This document shows positions 53,301 to 63,602 of a DNA stretch of 64,000 bases, piece after piece. Every line of letters begins with the position of its first letter. Position 1 is the first letter of the stretch. The translations under genes and the position numbers were made by a program. The stretch is taken from contig SMSO01000032.1 of the NCBI GenBank assembly GCA_004764695.1, forward strand, positions 8,948,668 through 9,012,667. Direction: 5' to 3'. The notes beneath the pieces were generated by a model that had not been told where the DNA came from, did no database searches, and saw only the letters and a list, made by a program, of their open reading frames with translations. The DNA is from Schizochytrium sp. TIO01. Lineage: Eukaryota > Sar > Bigyra > Thraustochytrida > Thraustochytriidae.

Positions 53301-54473
53301 TTTCTTGTGGGTTGTGACAACAGCCGAGGGGTCCTCGCAAAAAAAAACGAACCTCCCAGCGCTGCCACCGAATCACTTGAACACGGTAGAGGCCCAAAAG
53401 TGCCGGTCTTTCGCCCTGAACGAACCATAGAGAAAGTGCCGGCACGGGGTAAAGTGGCAGGTTGGGGCCGCTTTGGCTTGGGGAAATGCAAGGTTTCACT
53501 AGCTAGGTGAACAGTAGCCTGTGACTGCGAGTGAGGGCGTTAGAGTGGAGATGCAGAGCAGCATGGTACTGGGCCCAAAGTATCACCGTTGAGCATTCAT
53601 TGTATCGCGCCAGCCTGGTCGGGGGAGGGGCTAAAGTTCCTCTCGCTCATTTGTTTTCAGCTGGTAGAGGGGTACGCGCGAAACTGGCAGCTTAAAAATT
53701 GGGAAAGATACGCCATGAGGAAAACTTGTTTTTGAAGCAGGGCTGACAGCAAAAAAGAGCTTGCAAGTCTCGCTTTATCGGAGCGCTAGAATAACGTAAG
53801 TGCCATTGATAAGTTGGGTGGTTTATTGCAATCTACCCTCAACTGCCGACGTTCGAACAATGATTCTAGTTACATTAAAAGGAGCAAAACACGATACATG
53901 GGCTTCATAGAAATAATCCAACATCCGCTTTGGTGCCGATCACAAGCACCCCTAATACTATTTTTTGTTCTCAAAAACATGAATGTGCCTGCAACTGAGC
54001 AAAATCTTAAAATCTTTAACACTAGGTATGACTTACACCAGCCCTTTTGTAACGGCAACAGGAAATGCCAAAGCCCAGATGATATAAATCCTCGCACTGG
54101 ATTACGACTAGCTCTTTCATCACGCCAAGGACATTGCAATGTGTTTTACCCGAACCTTTGTTTCCGACGGATCTTCCAATACTGACTACTCAGTGTACCC
54201 TACGAAATACAGCAGTACCTTAAGACGGATGTACAGGACCTATGCAAGCCACATTCTTCAGTGCGCATGCACAGCACTTGCTCTTTGTGAGAGCAAGTAC
54301 AAAAATTACGTTACCGAATCCTATTCTAATGCATGTTTTTAGTTTTGGGCTCCTTCAGAGTGCAGCCCAACATGTTTATATATTACATCAAACGAAAATT
54401 TAAAAGTATATGAACCTTTTTTTAGGTCTTTCTTTATGTTTTACTTGATTTTGTCGTAGAAGCAAGGTTGATC
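50396..54473. other. 4 kb intergenic region
   Basis: AT-rich with an (AAT)n microsatellite at 52222-52258. A GC-rich patch at about 53000-53690 has the word AAAGTGCCGG or close variants several times (53396, 53431 and near). Frames on both strands overlap there and lack ATG or family signature. An ATG frame from 53898 overlaps an equally long minus frame and is not supported. Confidence 0.45.
52222..52258. repeat. (AAT)n microsatellite
   Basis: About twelve AAT units with one interruption. Confidence 0.9.
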
Positions 54474-57400
54474 ATGGTTTGGAAATCAAATGGTATCAGC
54501 AAACCCGAAAAGGTATCTGATCGATTTAGCCCCACGCGAACCATGAGAACCACTCAAGGATGGCATGTATTTGCCTTCGTTGCTCTTGTGACAATTTGCG
54601 CAGTGACAGCTGATCGAAATGCGGAATTCTCTGCTACAGAACATGTCTCAATGAATGACTCCAAGCATAAACTAGAGAAGTGGCGGAAGCTAGATTCTTA
54701 TCCCTCTGATTTGTGCAGCTGTAGCAGTGCTACAATAAAAGTAAGATGCGATGATAATCTTCAGTTTCGGCAGTACGAAATGACAAACGGTGTTTACACC
54801 GAAATACCTAGCGACCGCAGTGGTACTTGGGATTATCAAGATTGGACGACCACGTATACCAAAACGATCGAACTCTCTGGGCAGACGCATCTGGAGTTTG
54901 AATGTCAAGATTCTGGCGACACAGGAGGATTTGTAGCCGAAATCGAAGCATGTGGTTATACTTACATAACAGATCGAAGTGTTGTTTTTGACAGTAACCC
55001 AGATCCATATGGGTGGTTCATTAACCCTGAAAAGTCTGATAGTAGCTCTACAGCAGGACTTGTCTACACGCAAATGGGAACTGGCGTTTGGGGGACTCGG
55101 GGTTCTGGCCTCACAAACACAGACGCATACTGGGTCTGGAATGGCAAAACCTACAACACAATCACCTTTGGATTCAATCTGGAATGTCCTAACCAGGAAT
55201 GTACCAGCGCGACTATCGAGGCACGCTGTGATGATAACCTGCGCTTTCGGCAGTATGAGCTTTCAAGCGATGGACTGTTCGTAGAGCAGTCGAGTGATCG
55301 TACAGGAGAGTGGGATAGCACCAGTTGGATTACTACATACGTCAAAACAATCGGCATTACATCAAACACCCATCTTGAGTTCGAGTGCAATGATAATGGA
55401 TCTGTTGGAGGTTTTGTTGCTCTTATCAATGCATGTGGCAAACGATATGTTACAAGCCAGGCAACAATCTCGAATGCTAACCCGAATACCCTGGAGTGGT
55501 ACATTATTCCTTCACTCACAGATGAATCCACTAACGCTCTGGTCTACACCCAGAATGGTGAAGGTGAGTGGAGCTTAGCTGATAATGTACTCACAGACTC
55601 TGATACATACTGGGTATGGAACGGTGAGCTCTTTAACACAATGACGTTTGGTTTCGACTTTGGTCGTGCACGTCAATTTACACCCGCGCCAACATTTTCC
55701 CCGACCCCAGAGCCGACTCCAAGACCAACACGCTTTCCGACGCGAAGACCAACTCCAGCTCCTACCGTTTGTACCAGTGCGACTATTGAGGCACGCTGCG
55801 ATGATAACCTGCGCTTTCGACAATACGAGCTTTCAAGCGACGGCTTGTTCGTAGAGCAACCAAGTAATCGTACAGGAGAGTGGGATAGCACCAGTTGGAT
55901 TACTACATACGTCAAAACCATCGACATTACTCCAAACACACATCTTGAGTTCGAGTGCAAAGACAATGGATCTGTTGGAGGTTTTGTTGCCCTAATCAAT
56001 GCATGTGGTAAACGTTATGTTACAAGCTCTGCAACAGCGTCGAGTTCTAACCCTAACTCCCTGGAGTGGTACATTATCCCTTCGCTCACAGATGAATCCA
56101 CTAACGCTCTCGTCTACACCCAGAATGGTGAAGGTGAGTGGAGCTTAGCGGACGATGTACTCACAGACTCTGATACATACTGGGTATGGAACGGTGAGCT
56201 CTTTAACACAATGACGTTTGGTTTCGACTTTGGTCGTACACGTCAGTTTACACCTGCGCCAACGCTTTCCCCGACCCCAGAGCCAACTGTGGCCCCTACC
56301 GTTTGCACCAGTGCGACTATTGAGGCACGCTGCGATGACGATATGCGCTTTCGGCAGTATGAGCTTTCTGACGATGGCCTGTTTGTAGAACAACCAAGTG
56401 ACCGTACAGGAGAGTGGGACGACTCCGACTGGACTACTACATATGTCAAAACAATCGACATTACTCCAAACACACATCTTGAGTTTGAATGCCAAGATAG
56501 GGGATCTGTTGGAGGATTCATTGCTCTTATCAACGTTTGTGGTAGACGTTATGTTACAAGCTCTGCAACAGTGTCGAGTTCTAACCCGAACTCCCTGGAG
56601 TGGTACATTATCCCTTCACTCACAGATGAATCCACTAACGCTCTCGTCTACACCCAGAATGGTGAAGGTGAGTGGAGCTTAGCGGATGATGTACTCACAG
56701 ACTCTGATACATACTGGGTATGGAACGGTGAGCTCTTTAACACAATGACGTTTGGTTTCGACTTTGGTCGTACACGTCAGTTTACACCTGCGCCAACGCT
56801 TTCCCCGACCCCAGAGCCAACTGTGGCCCCTACCGTTTGCACCAGTGCGACTATTGAGGCACGCTGCGATGACGATATGCGCTTTCGGCAGTATGAGCTT
56901 TCTGACGATGGCCTGTTTGTAGAACAACCAAGTGACCGTACAGGAGAGTGGGACGACTCCGACTGGACTACTACATATGTCAAAACAATCGACATTACTC
57001 CAAACACACATCTTGAGTTTGAATGCCAAGATAGGGGATCTGTTGGAGGATTCATTGCTCTTATCAACGTTTGTGGTAGACGTTATGTTACAAGCTCTGC
57101 AACAGTGTCGAGTTCTAACCCGAACTCCCTGGAGTGGTACATTATCCCTTCACTCACAGATGAATCCACTAACGCTCTCGTCTACACCCAGAATGGTGAT
57201 GGTGAGTGGAGCTTAGCGGATGATGTACTCACAGACTCTGATACATACTGGGTATGGAACGGTGAGCTCTTTAACACAATGACGTTTGGTTTCGACTTTG
57301 GTCGTACACGTCAGTTTACACCTGCGCCAACACTTTCCCCAACTCCAGAGCCTACCCCAGAGCCTACCCCAGAGCCTACCCCAGAGCCTACTTTAGCACC

Positions 57401-58658
57401 AACACATGATCCTACGAGAGCTCCGACAGACAAACCAACAGATTCTCCTACTCAAGAGCCAACTGCAGCTCCTACATTTTGTACCAGTGCGACTATCGAG
57501 GCACGCTGTGATGACGATATGCGTTTTCGACAATACGAGCTTTCTGACGATGGCCTTTTTGTTGAGTTGCCGAGTAACCGTACAGGCGAGTGGGATAGCT
57601 CCGAATGGCCGATTGCCTACGTCAAGACAATTGACCTAACACCAAACACGCATCTTGAGTTTGAATGCCAAGAAGCTCGGGGCTCTGTTGGAGGTTTCAT
57701 TGCTTTGATCGACGCATGTGGCACGCGATATGTTACGAACAACGCAACTGTGTTGGATTCCAACCCAGATTCTCTGCAGTGGTACATTATCCCTTCACTC
57801 ACAGATGAATCCACTAACGCTCTCGTCTACACCCAGAATGGTGATGGTGATTGGACCTCAATGGATGATGTACTCACAGACTCTGATGCATACTGGGTAT
57901 GGAACGGTGAGCTCAACAACACGATGACGTTCAGCTTCGACTTTGGTCGTGCACGTCAGTTTACACCTGCGCCAACACCTTTGCCAACTCCAGAGCCTAC
58001 CCCAGAGCCTACCCCAGAGCCTACTTTAGCACCAACACATGATCCTACGAGAGCTCCGACAGACAAACCAACAGATTCTCCTACTCAAGAGCCAACTGCA
58101 GCTCCTACATTTTGTACCAGTGCGACTATCGAGGCACGCTGTGATGACGATATGCGTTTTCGACAATACGAGCTTTCTGACGATGGCCTTTTTGTTGAGT
58201 TGCCGAGTAACCGTACAGGCGAGTGGGATAGCTCCGAATGGCCGATTGCCTACGTCAAGACAATTGACCTAACACCAAACACGCATCTTGAGTTTGAATG
58301 CCAAGAAGCTCGGGGCTCTGTTGGAGGTTTCATTGCTTTGATCGACGCATGTGGCACGCGATATGTTACGAACAACGCAACTGTGTTGGATTCCAACCCA
58401 GATTCTCTGCAGTGGTACATTATCCCTTCACTCACAGATGAATCCACTAACGCTCTCGTCTACACCCAGAATGGTGATGGTGATTGGACCTCAATGGATG
58501 ATGTACTCACAGACTCTGATGCATACTGGGTATGGAACGGTGAGCTCAACAACACGATGACGTTTGGTTTCGACTTTGGTCGTGCACGTCAATTTACATC
58601 TGGGCCAACGACATCCCCTACTGTCATGCGCCGCGCGCTGCGGAGTGTACAGGTTTAA
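54474..58658 (+). CDS. Secreted protein with seven tandem 150-residue modules and PT/EP linkers
   Basis: A 1394-residue protein from ATG 54474; the likely true start is the second Met (54543, residue 24), which begins a signal peptide (MRTTQGWHVFAFVALVTICA, cut near TA-DR). Seven homologous modules follow, the Cys of each start lying near 54720, 55199, 55770, 56304, 56838, 57480 and 58113. A module reads CTSATIEARCDDxxRFRQYEL, then TGEWD, THLEFEC, GGFxALIxACG, YIIPSLTDESTNALVYTQNG and ends YWVWNG, MTFGFDFG. Four Cys per module suggest two disulfides. Linkers are PTPEPT or PTRAPTDKPT repeats, probably O-glycosylated. No C-terminal anchor is seen; the end is basic (RRALRS). The fold looks like a beta-sandwich that may bind glycans or act as an adhesin, but no family is recognised. 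Modules 4/5 and 6/7 are almost identical in DNA. Confidence 0.85.
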   Translation: MVWKSNGISKPEKVSDRFSPTRTMRTTQGWHVFAFVALVTICAVTADRNAEFSATEHVSMNDSKHKLEKWRKLDSYPSDLCSCSSATIKVRCDDNLQFRQYEMTNGVYTEIPSDRSGTWDYQDWTTTYTKTIELSGQTHLEFECQDSGDTGGFVAEIEACGYTYITDRSVVFDSNPDPYGWFINPEKSDSSSTAGLVYTQMGTGVWGTRGSGLTNTDAYWVWNGKTYNTITFGFNLECPNQECTSATIEARCDDNLRFRQYELSSDGLFVEQSSDRTGEWDSTSWITTYVKTIGITSNTHLEFECNDNGSVGGFVALINACGKRYVTSQATISNANPNTLEWYIIPSLTDESTNALVYTQNGEGEWSLADNVLTDSDTYWVWNGELFNTMTFGFDFGRARQFTPAPTFSPTPEPTPRPTRFPTRRPTPAPTVCTSATIEARCDDNLRFRQYELSSDGLFVEQPSNRTGEWDSTSWITTYVKTIDITPNTHLEFECKDNGSVGGFVALINACGKRYVTSSATASSSNPNSLEWYIIPSLTDESTNALVYTQNGEGEWSLADDVLTDSDTYWVWNGELFNTMTFGFDFGRTRQFTPAPTLSPTPEPTVAPTVCTSATIEARCDDDMRFRQYELSDDGLFVEQPSDRTGEWDDSDWTTTYVKTIDITPNTHLEFECQDRGSVGGFIALINVCGRRYVTSSATVSSSNPNSLEWYIIPSLTDESTNALVYTQNGEGEWSLADDVLTDSDTYWVWNGELFNTMTFGFDFGRTRQFTPAPTLSPTPEPTVAPTVCTSATIEARCDDDMRFRQYELSDDGLFVEQPSDRTGEWDDSDWTTTYVKTIDITPNTHLEFECQDRGSVGGFIALINVCGRRYVTSSATVSSSNPNSLEWYIIPSLTDESTNALVYTQNGDGEWSLADDVLTDSDTYWVWNGELFNTMTFGFDFGRTRQFTPAPTLSPTPEPTPEPTPEPTPEPTLAPTHDPTRAPTDKPTDSPTQEPTAAPTFCTSATIEARCDDDMRFRQYELSDDGLFVELPSNRTGEWDSSEWPIAYVKTIDLTPNTHLEFECQEARGSVGGFIALIDACGTRYVTNNATVLDSNPDSLQWYIIPSLTDESTNALVYTQNGDGDWTSMDDVLTDSDAYWVWNGELNNTMTFSFDFGRARQFTPAPTPLPTPEPTPEPTPEPTLAPTHDPTRAPTDKPTDSPTQEPTAAPTFCTSATIEARCDDDMRFRQYELSDDGLFVELPSNRTGEWDSSEWPIAYVKTIDLTPNTHLEFECQEARGSVGGFIALIDACGTRYVTNNATVLDSNPDSLQWYIIPSLTDESTNALVYTQNGDGDWTSMDDVLTDSDAYWVWNGELNNTMTFGFDFGRARQFTSGPTTSPTVMRRALRSVQV
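56304..57329 (+). repeat. 534-base recent tandem duplication (modules 4 and 5)
   Basis: Two copies with a 534-base period that differ at very few bases by eye (for example GGTGAAGG against GGTGATGG). Silent sites are also unchanged, so the copying or gene conversion is recent. Confidence 0.9.
57352..58604 (+). repeat. 633-base recent tandem duplication (modules 6 and 7)
   Basis: Module plus linker copied with a 633-base period and almost no change; the clear difference is FSFDFG against FGFDFG near the module end. Confidence 0.9.
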
Positions 58659-59394
58659 TAAAACGTTCGCAATTTGATTTGGTATGAAGTTCTGAACTCA
58701 AGCTCCCATAATCACAAACAAAATCTTTTCCTTTTATCATTTCTTCTTTCCATCCAATTTATCCTATGACAAAATTCTCAAGCCTGTTAAAAGTTCTTTT
58801 CGAGCCAATTTGCGCTGAAAGTGCAGTCACACTTGCAAATGTATTGCATAAAAATTCAATGCTGCAATCTTTTGTGTAAGTTGTGAAATGTGCAATTGCC
58901 CTTTACTTACTTTTCACGTCCACCTTCATCGACAGGCTTCACTTCATCGCTTCATCTGAGTTTGCCATCTTCTTGTCAGTACGAGCTAATCTGCAATAAC
59001 CTGTTATGAGGGCGTGTTATTTCGAAGAAGGTGTTGTGTCTGTGATACTACACGTGTCCCTACTTTGATGAAGTCCTTGTGCAAATTAGGAGAACGCAAA
59101 ACTCTACAACTTTTAAAATGCTGGAAATGAACTGTGCTTTGCCCTCAACGAAAACATAAACAGACAGTCGCTTTCCAAATCAGAGCTATTGAGATCTATT
59201 AAAGATAGTTTTTAAAAAGTATTATAATAAAGATCACTTCGAGACGGCGTACCTCTCTATATAGAGTTTCTGATACCTTGCGGTGTTGCTGACTGAACTA
59301 TCGAAGGAACCGAGAGAGTAAAACTAAGAAGAATTGGCATACAATAATAAACTTAATGTGTTTCATCGGCCTGAAAAAATAGAGTTGAGAAAGC

Positions 59395-59416
59395 ATATAT
59401 ATATATATATATATAT
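59395..59416. repeat. (AT)n microsatellite
   Basis: Eleven AT units. Confidence 0.9.
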
Positions 59417-60910
59417 CATCAGTCAAATGTTAACGAATCATTACTCTATTCTAATTTATGTTCAATATTATGTTATGTTTTAGTATTTCCCCTCACGGAG
59501 AACCTTGCATGGCTACACATTATACATTTGATCCTGTTGGCAGACGTCGGTACTATCTGGAGGAGAGCAACTGCTTTCTTGCTTCTAGTCAACAACACTT
59601 AAGCAAAAGATAATCATTACAAACTCGATTAGTTTATTCCGATCTGGATTTTGCGCCAGCAATATCCGGTGTTAGCAAAGGTGACAATAAGTCTTTTAGA
59701 ACGAGTCGAGGATTTCTATCCTGAATATTCGTATTCCAGTAATCACGAAGACGCTCTGCTGGAGCAACTGCCACGCCTCATGAACATGCTCGAATGAACC
59801 AGCCAAAACTAGATCTTGCCCAAGCCTTTTTAAGCAGATTCTCACATAAGCATGACAGGCATCTGCATCCTGAGAACTATACTCAAGACACTATTGCAGA
59901 ATAGCGTGTGCTGTGAAGCGTGGAGAGGTAGTCTAACAAGGATGACGAACTCAGGAGAAAGAGAAAGAGGATGATATACGAGTTATTGGGGTTCCGGGTC
60001 TGCATACAGGCAGGGATGAATATGTGGACAGGAGAGCTTGACTTGAAGCAGAAATAAAGGCAGAAGCAAAAGTTAGGATTCCCTATACCTCAACAACACA
60101 ATTCGTAGAATGAATGATTACACGATCCCAAACAAATGAAGTTACCCCAATCCATTCAAACCGCGAGGCTCCGTAGCAAACCTGGCGCCATCAAAACCAT
60201 CTTGCTCGCTCTTGGGCTCTGGAGAAGGCTCGCTTTAGGGTTGGTCGTGACTCCTAAACAATTGAAAGATAGGCTAGCATTCAGAAGGTTGAACGAAGAG
60301 GATGCTAACTCTCTCAGAAAACTAAGCTTGTGAATGAGTTAGGTAAACTAAGCGGGGACTAAGGAGTCCTGCTAGGTGAAGACTCTGGTGGCTGTGAGTA
60401 GCCGGGTTTTGGGGGTACGCTTGTCCGTGAGACTTCTTCTTTGAGAGGTGTGGATGTGCCAGTTGCACGATAACGTGCACGATAAGAGGAAATCTTTTAT
60501 GTCTAAAAGATTTTAGATTAACAGGTTTTTCTTTTAAATTTTCTTTTTAATGAAAATAAAGTTTTAACTTGAAAGGGGTGAAGTTTTCTCTGTCTTTTTT
60601 TTTTCTTGATAATGTAAGGGCGAATGCATTCATTTGGCAACTTGTATAGGAATAGCCTAGAGGGCTCCACAAGTTGACTATGGGTGAGTGAATCGCGGAG
60701 CCTGTCTGCCTCGTCGTGAGAGTGCTGACGCGCTCAATATAGTGGCGGAAGACTTTGCGAGCACTGTGTATCAATCGGTGTGCGAACTGAACTGGCCATG
60801 TTGAACAAGCGCACTTGAATTCAACTTGAAAAGTGTGGGGTCTCCCACATTCTCTTGCACCCACCTCTTCTACACACACAAAACAAGGTTCACTCGCTCA
60901 CTTCACTACA

Positions 60911-61075
60911 ATGTTTACTCTGAAGTCCGAGCCCGTCTCTGTGAGGCCGGGTCTCTCAGCTTGTGCTGGTCCACCAATCCAGCTCACTTCTCTGTTTTCT
61001 AAAAAGGGGCGCACGCCAACAATATCTGATAATGCGACGACGATCAATCGTATTAAAAACAAAAAGCAGTACTAG
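60911..61075 (+). CDS. Possible small protein
   Basis: A 54-codon frame with ATG in the context ACTACAATG, after an A/C-rich leader like a 5' UTR, ending in TAG. The first half has C/G-ending codons unlike the spacer around it. The product is basic at the end (INRIKNKKQY) and has no known signature. It may be a real short protein, a first exon or chance. Confidence 0.25.
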   Translation: MFTLKSEPVSVRPGLSACAGPPIQLTSLFSKKGRTPTISDNATTINRIKNKKQY

Positions 61076-62322
61076 GTAGTACTTTAAGACTAGAACGTAA
61101 CACTTATTTTAGGGCGCATCTGAGTCTGTCATGCTGATGTGAGCGTCCCCCAAAAAAACTCGCGAGGGGGGCGGAGAGAACATTGGAGAGAACAGGCGAA
61201 AATCTTGGTAAATTATACTTCAAAAACATTGTGCTGGCGAGCTTTCTAATATGCATTTTATAAAATAAATGGCTTTGACTGTGGGACATGATGTGACATT
61301 TTTAGCTTTAAATATAAAATCTCTATGAACTTTGTTACTGGTTTTAGCAAGAACACACTGACGACTCTCCTCTGCTTCCACTGAAAATAATGACACTGGC
61401 TCTTCTCACAAGGTAAATGCAGTAGAGCTTATAATTGTACAACAATGGTTTTATTTGTATATTTAAACCGCATAGAAACTAATACCAGACTATTCTCAAC
61501 AATTTGCGAACCTTGGCAAAGCTACCTAGGTTTCTGCGCTTGAGCAATCAGCATGCGTATTGCTGATTGAATATCAACCGGAAAGTCTTCAAAATCTGCA
61601 ATTTGAGAATTGCTACTACTTTGTTTGTGAACTCTACATAGCAAATATTCAGTTATGTGAAGTAAATTGGGATAGATCTTAATGGTTTTACTCAAACATG
61701 TGATGTTTGAGTAAACTAGCCAGGGATGAAGAGGCCAAAATATCAAGTTGAACTGTGACTCTTGGTTGGTTTAGAACAGAACATTGCTCTGGAACATTCC
61801 ATATACACTCCATAGTACCTCATAATCGTTCTAAGCACGAGTTTTTTACTCAGTTGGAAGAAAGACTTTCGTCAGCATGGTAGTCGAGCCGATTAACATG
61901 TATTGCGCAACATCTTAGTCCGTGTCATCACGATCATGATGAAAGTTTTAATTCTTTTTCTTTATTTTTTTTTTAAGTAAATAAATAACCATTGGTTTAA
62001 AAAACGAGCCCAGTACAGTCACTCAATGGTGGGAGCTTGAAACGAGCTGTTCTGCATTTGGGGCTATTAAAATAAATCAACTGGAGACGAGAGTTGATAG
62101 CCGACAAGCGCATCGTACCAATGTTGCTAGTAAGAGGATATCTAAATTGATATTTCAACTGGAGTAGAGTTTCAACTTTTAAAACATTGTTCACTCGCTA
62201 CAAATATGCTTAAAATCTCTGCTGTCAAAATACCTTCACCCTTTTTGTTTTTATTTTATTTTATTTTATTTTATTAACTAAATAAGTATATATATATTAA
62301 CAGATGAATTTATAAACAGGTC

Positions 62323-62998
62323 GAGCAACATGTTAATGGTCAACCTCTTTAACGAAGACAGCGTGCTCAAAAGTGATCCTTTGTTTTCTGGTCCAGTTTG
62401 CAGTACAAATATATCAAGTATTGCTTGTTTAACAATGATGGAAGAAAGTAATCCTAATCGCTATCTTGCACAAGGGCCACTATGAGCAATGAACTGAGTG
62501 TGGCTCTAAAGTTGCACCCTCGAGTAGTTCACTATTGGGCGTGCGCTTCAGAAGTATAATGAGTACCTCCCATCCAGTACGTATCATTCTCCAAGACGAA
62601 TCGCAAAGTGGTAGATGGGGTGCGCACATTATTCATTTTCATAACATGTATATACATAAATGAATAAACAAATTGAGCAACATGTTGATGGTCAACACCT
62701 TCAACGAAGACAACATCCATAGAGTGTACTGAAAAATGATCCTTTGTTTTCTGGTCCAGTTTGCAGTACAAATTTATCAAGTATTTGCTTGTTTAACAAT
62801 GATGGAGGAAAGTAGTCTTGCACACGGGCCACTATGAACAATGCACTGAGTCCGAGAGTGGCTCTAAAGTTGCACCCACGAGTAATTCACTATTGAGCGT
62901 GCGCTTCTATAATGAGTACCTCCCACCCAGTATGTGTATCACTCACCAAGACGAATTGCAAAGTGGTAGATGGCGTGCACGCATTTTCCATTTTCATA
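62323..62998. repeat. Diverged 351-base tandem duplication
   Basis: Copy A 62323-62650 and copy B 62674-62998 share long blocks, such as CCTTTGTTTTCTGGTCCAGT, the CTTGCACA-GGGCCACTATGA block and GCAAAGTGGTAGATGG. They differ by scattered substitutions and small gaps, so the event is older than that in the secreted repeat gene. No open frame runs through both copies, so it looks non-coding. Confidence 0.85.
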
Positions 62999-63602
62999 CT
63001 AATACGCAAAAAAAAAAATTAAATACACATCATTGGCTAGTGATTTGAAAAATAAAAATAAAAATAATTAGCAGGATTAATTCTTAAAATGTGTGCATTC
63101 TACATATAACTAATGGAAGGTAGTACGAGCATAAAATGATTCTATATAGGCCTCTACGTATGTAAATCCTACCATTACCAATTCTCTGGGACCCACTCCG
63201 TACTACCTACCTATGTCCCAATCCAGTGAGAGTGTCTACAGCTGAACCTTTGCTGCCGGGCCTACTAGGTATAGGTACTTTTTTTTTTTAATTGTAAAAA
63301 ATTGAAAAACAAAAGACACCAAAGAAAGGCTCGAACTTTGAGTGAGGGATGGGGTATTACTATCATTAGTTGCCGAGTTACTAGTGGATTAAATTTAAAA
63401 GTATATAGCCTACCCTAAGGAGCAATGCACCACCATCGAGGTGTTGTGCACCAAGTTACCTTGAAATCGTCAAATTTAGAAACTTTCGACGCAATGCAAA
63501 ACACCAATTGCCCACGCCCACGCTGTACCTAGAGTTGGCAGGACCACTTAAGAAACAGTCGCACAGAGTTGTCCACCATCATACTAACCTGTAGGTCGCA
63601 AG

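Larger units (their letters stand above)
58659..63602. other. 5 kb intergenic region
   Basis: AT-rich. It holds an (AT)n run at 59395-59416, a stretch at about 59640-59930 with broken protein-like frames, a possible small gene at 60911-61075, a (TTTTA)n run at 62248-62276 and a diverged 351-base duplication at 62323-62998. The right end holds the leader of the G8 protein. Confidence 0.45.

Noticed and set aside
53245-53510. Three overlapping 67-84 codon frames on both strands
   Set aside because: They overlap fully in a GC-rich patch and none has a signature.
55151-58447. Repeated minus frames inside the secreted repeat gene
   Set aside because: They recur with the 534- and 633-base periods because the coding modules are copied; no start context.
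63325-63345. B-box-like GTTCGAGCC on the minus strand
   Set aside because: The T stem is imperfect and no matching acceptor stem or A box is found within tRNA length.
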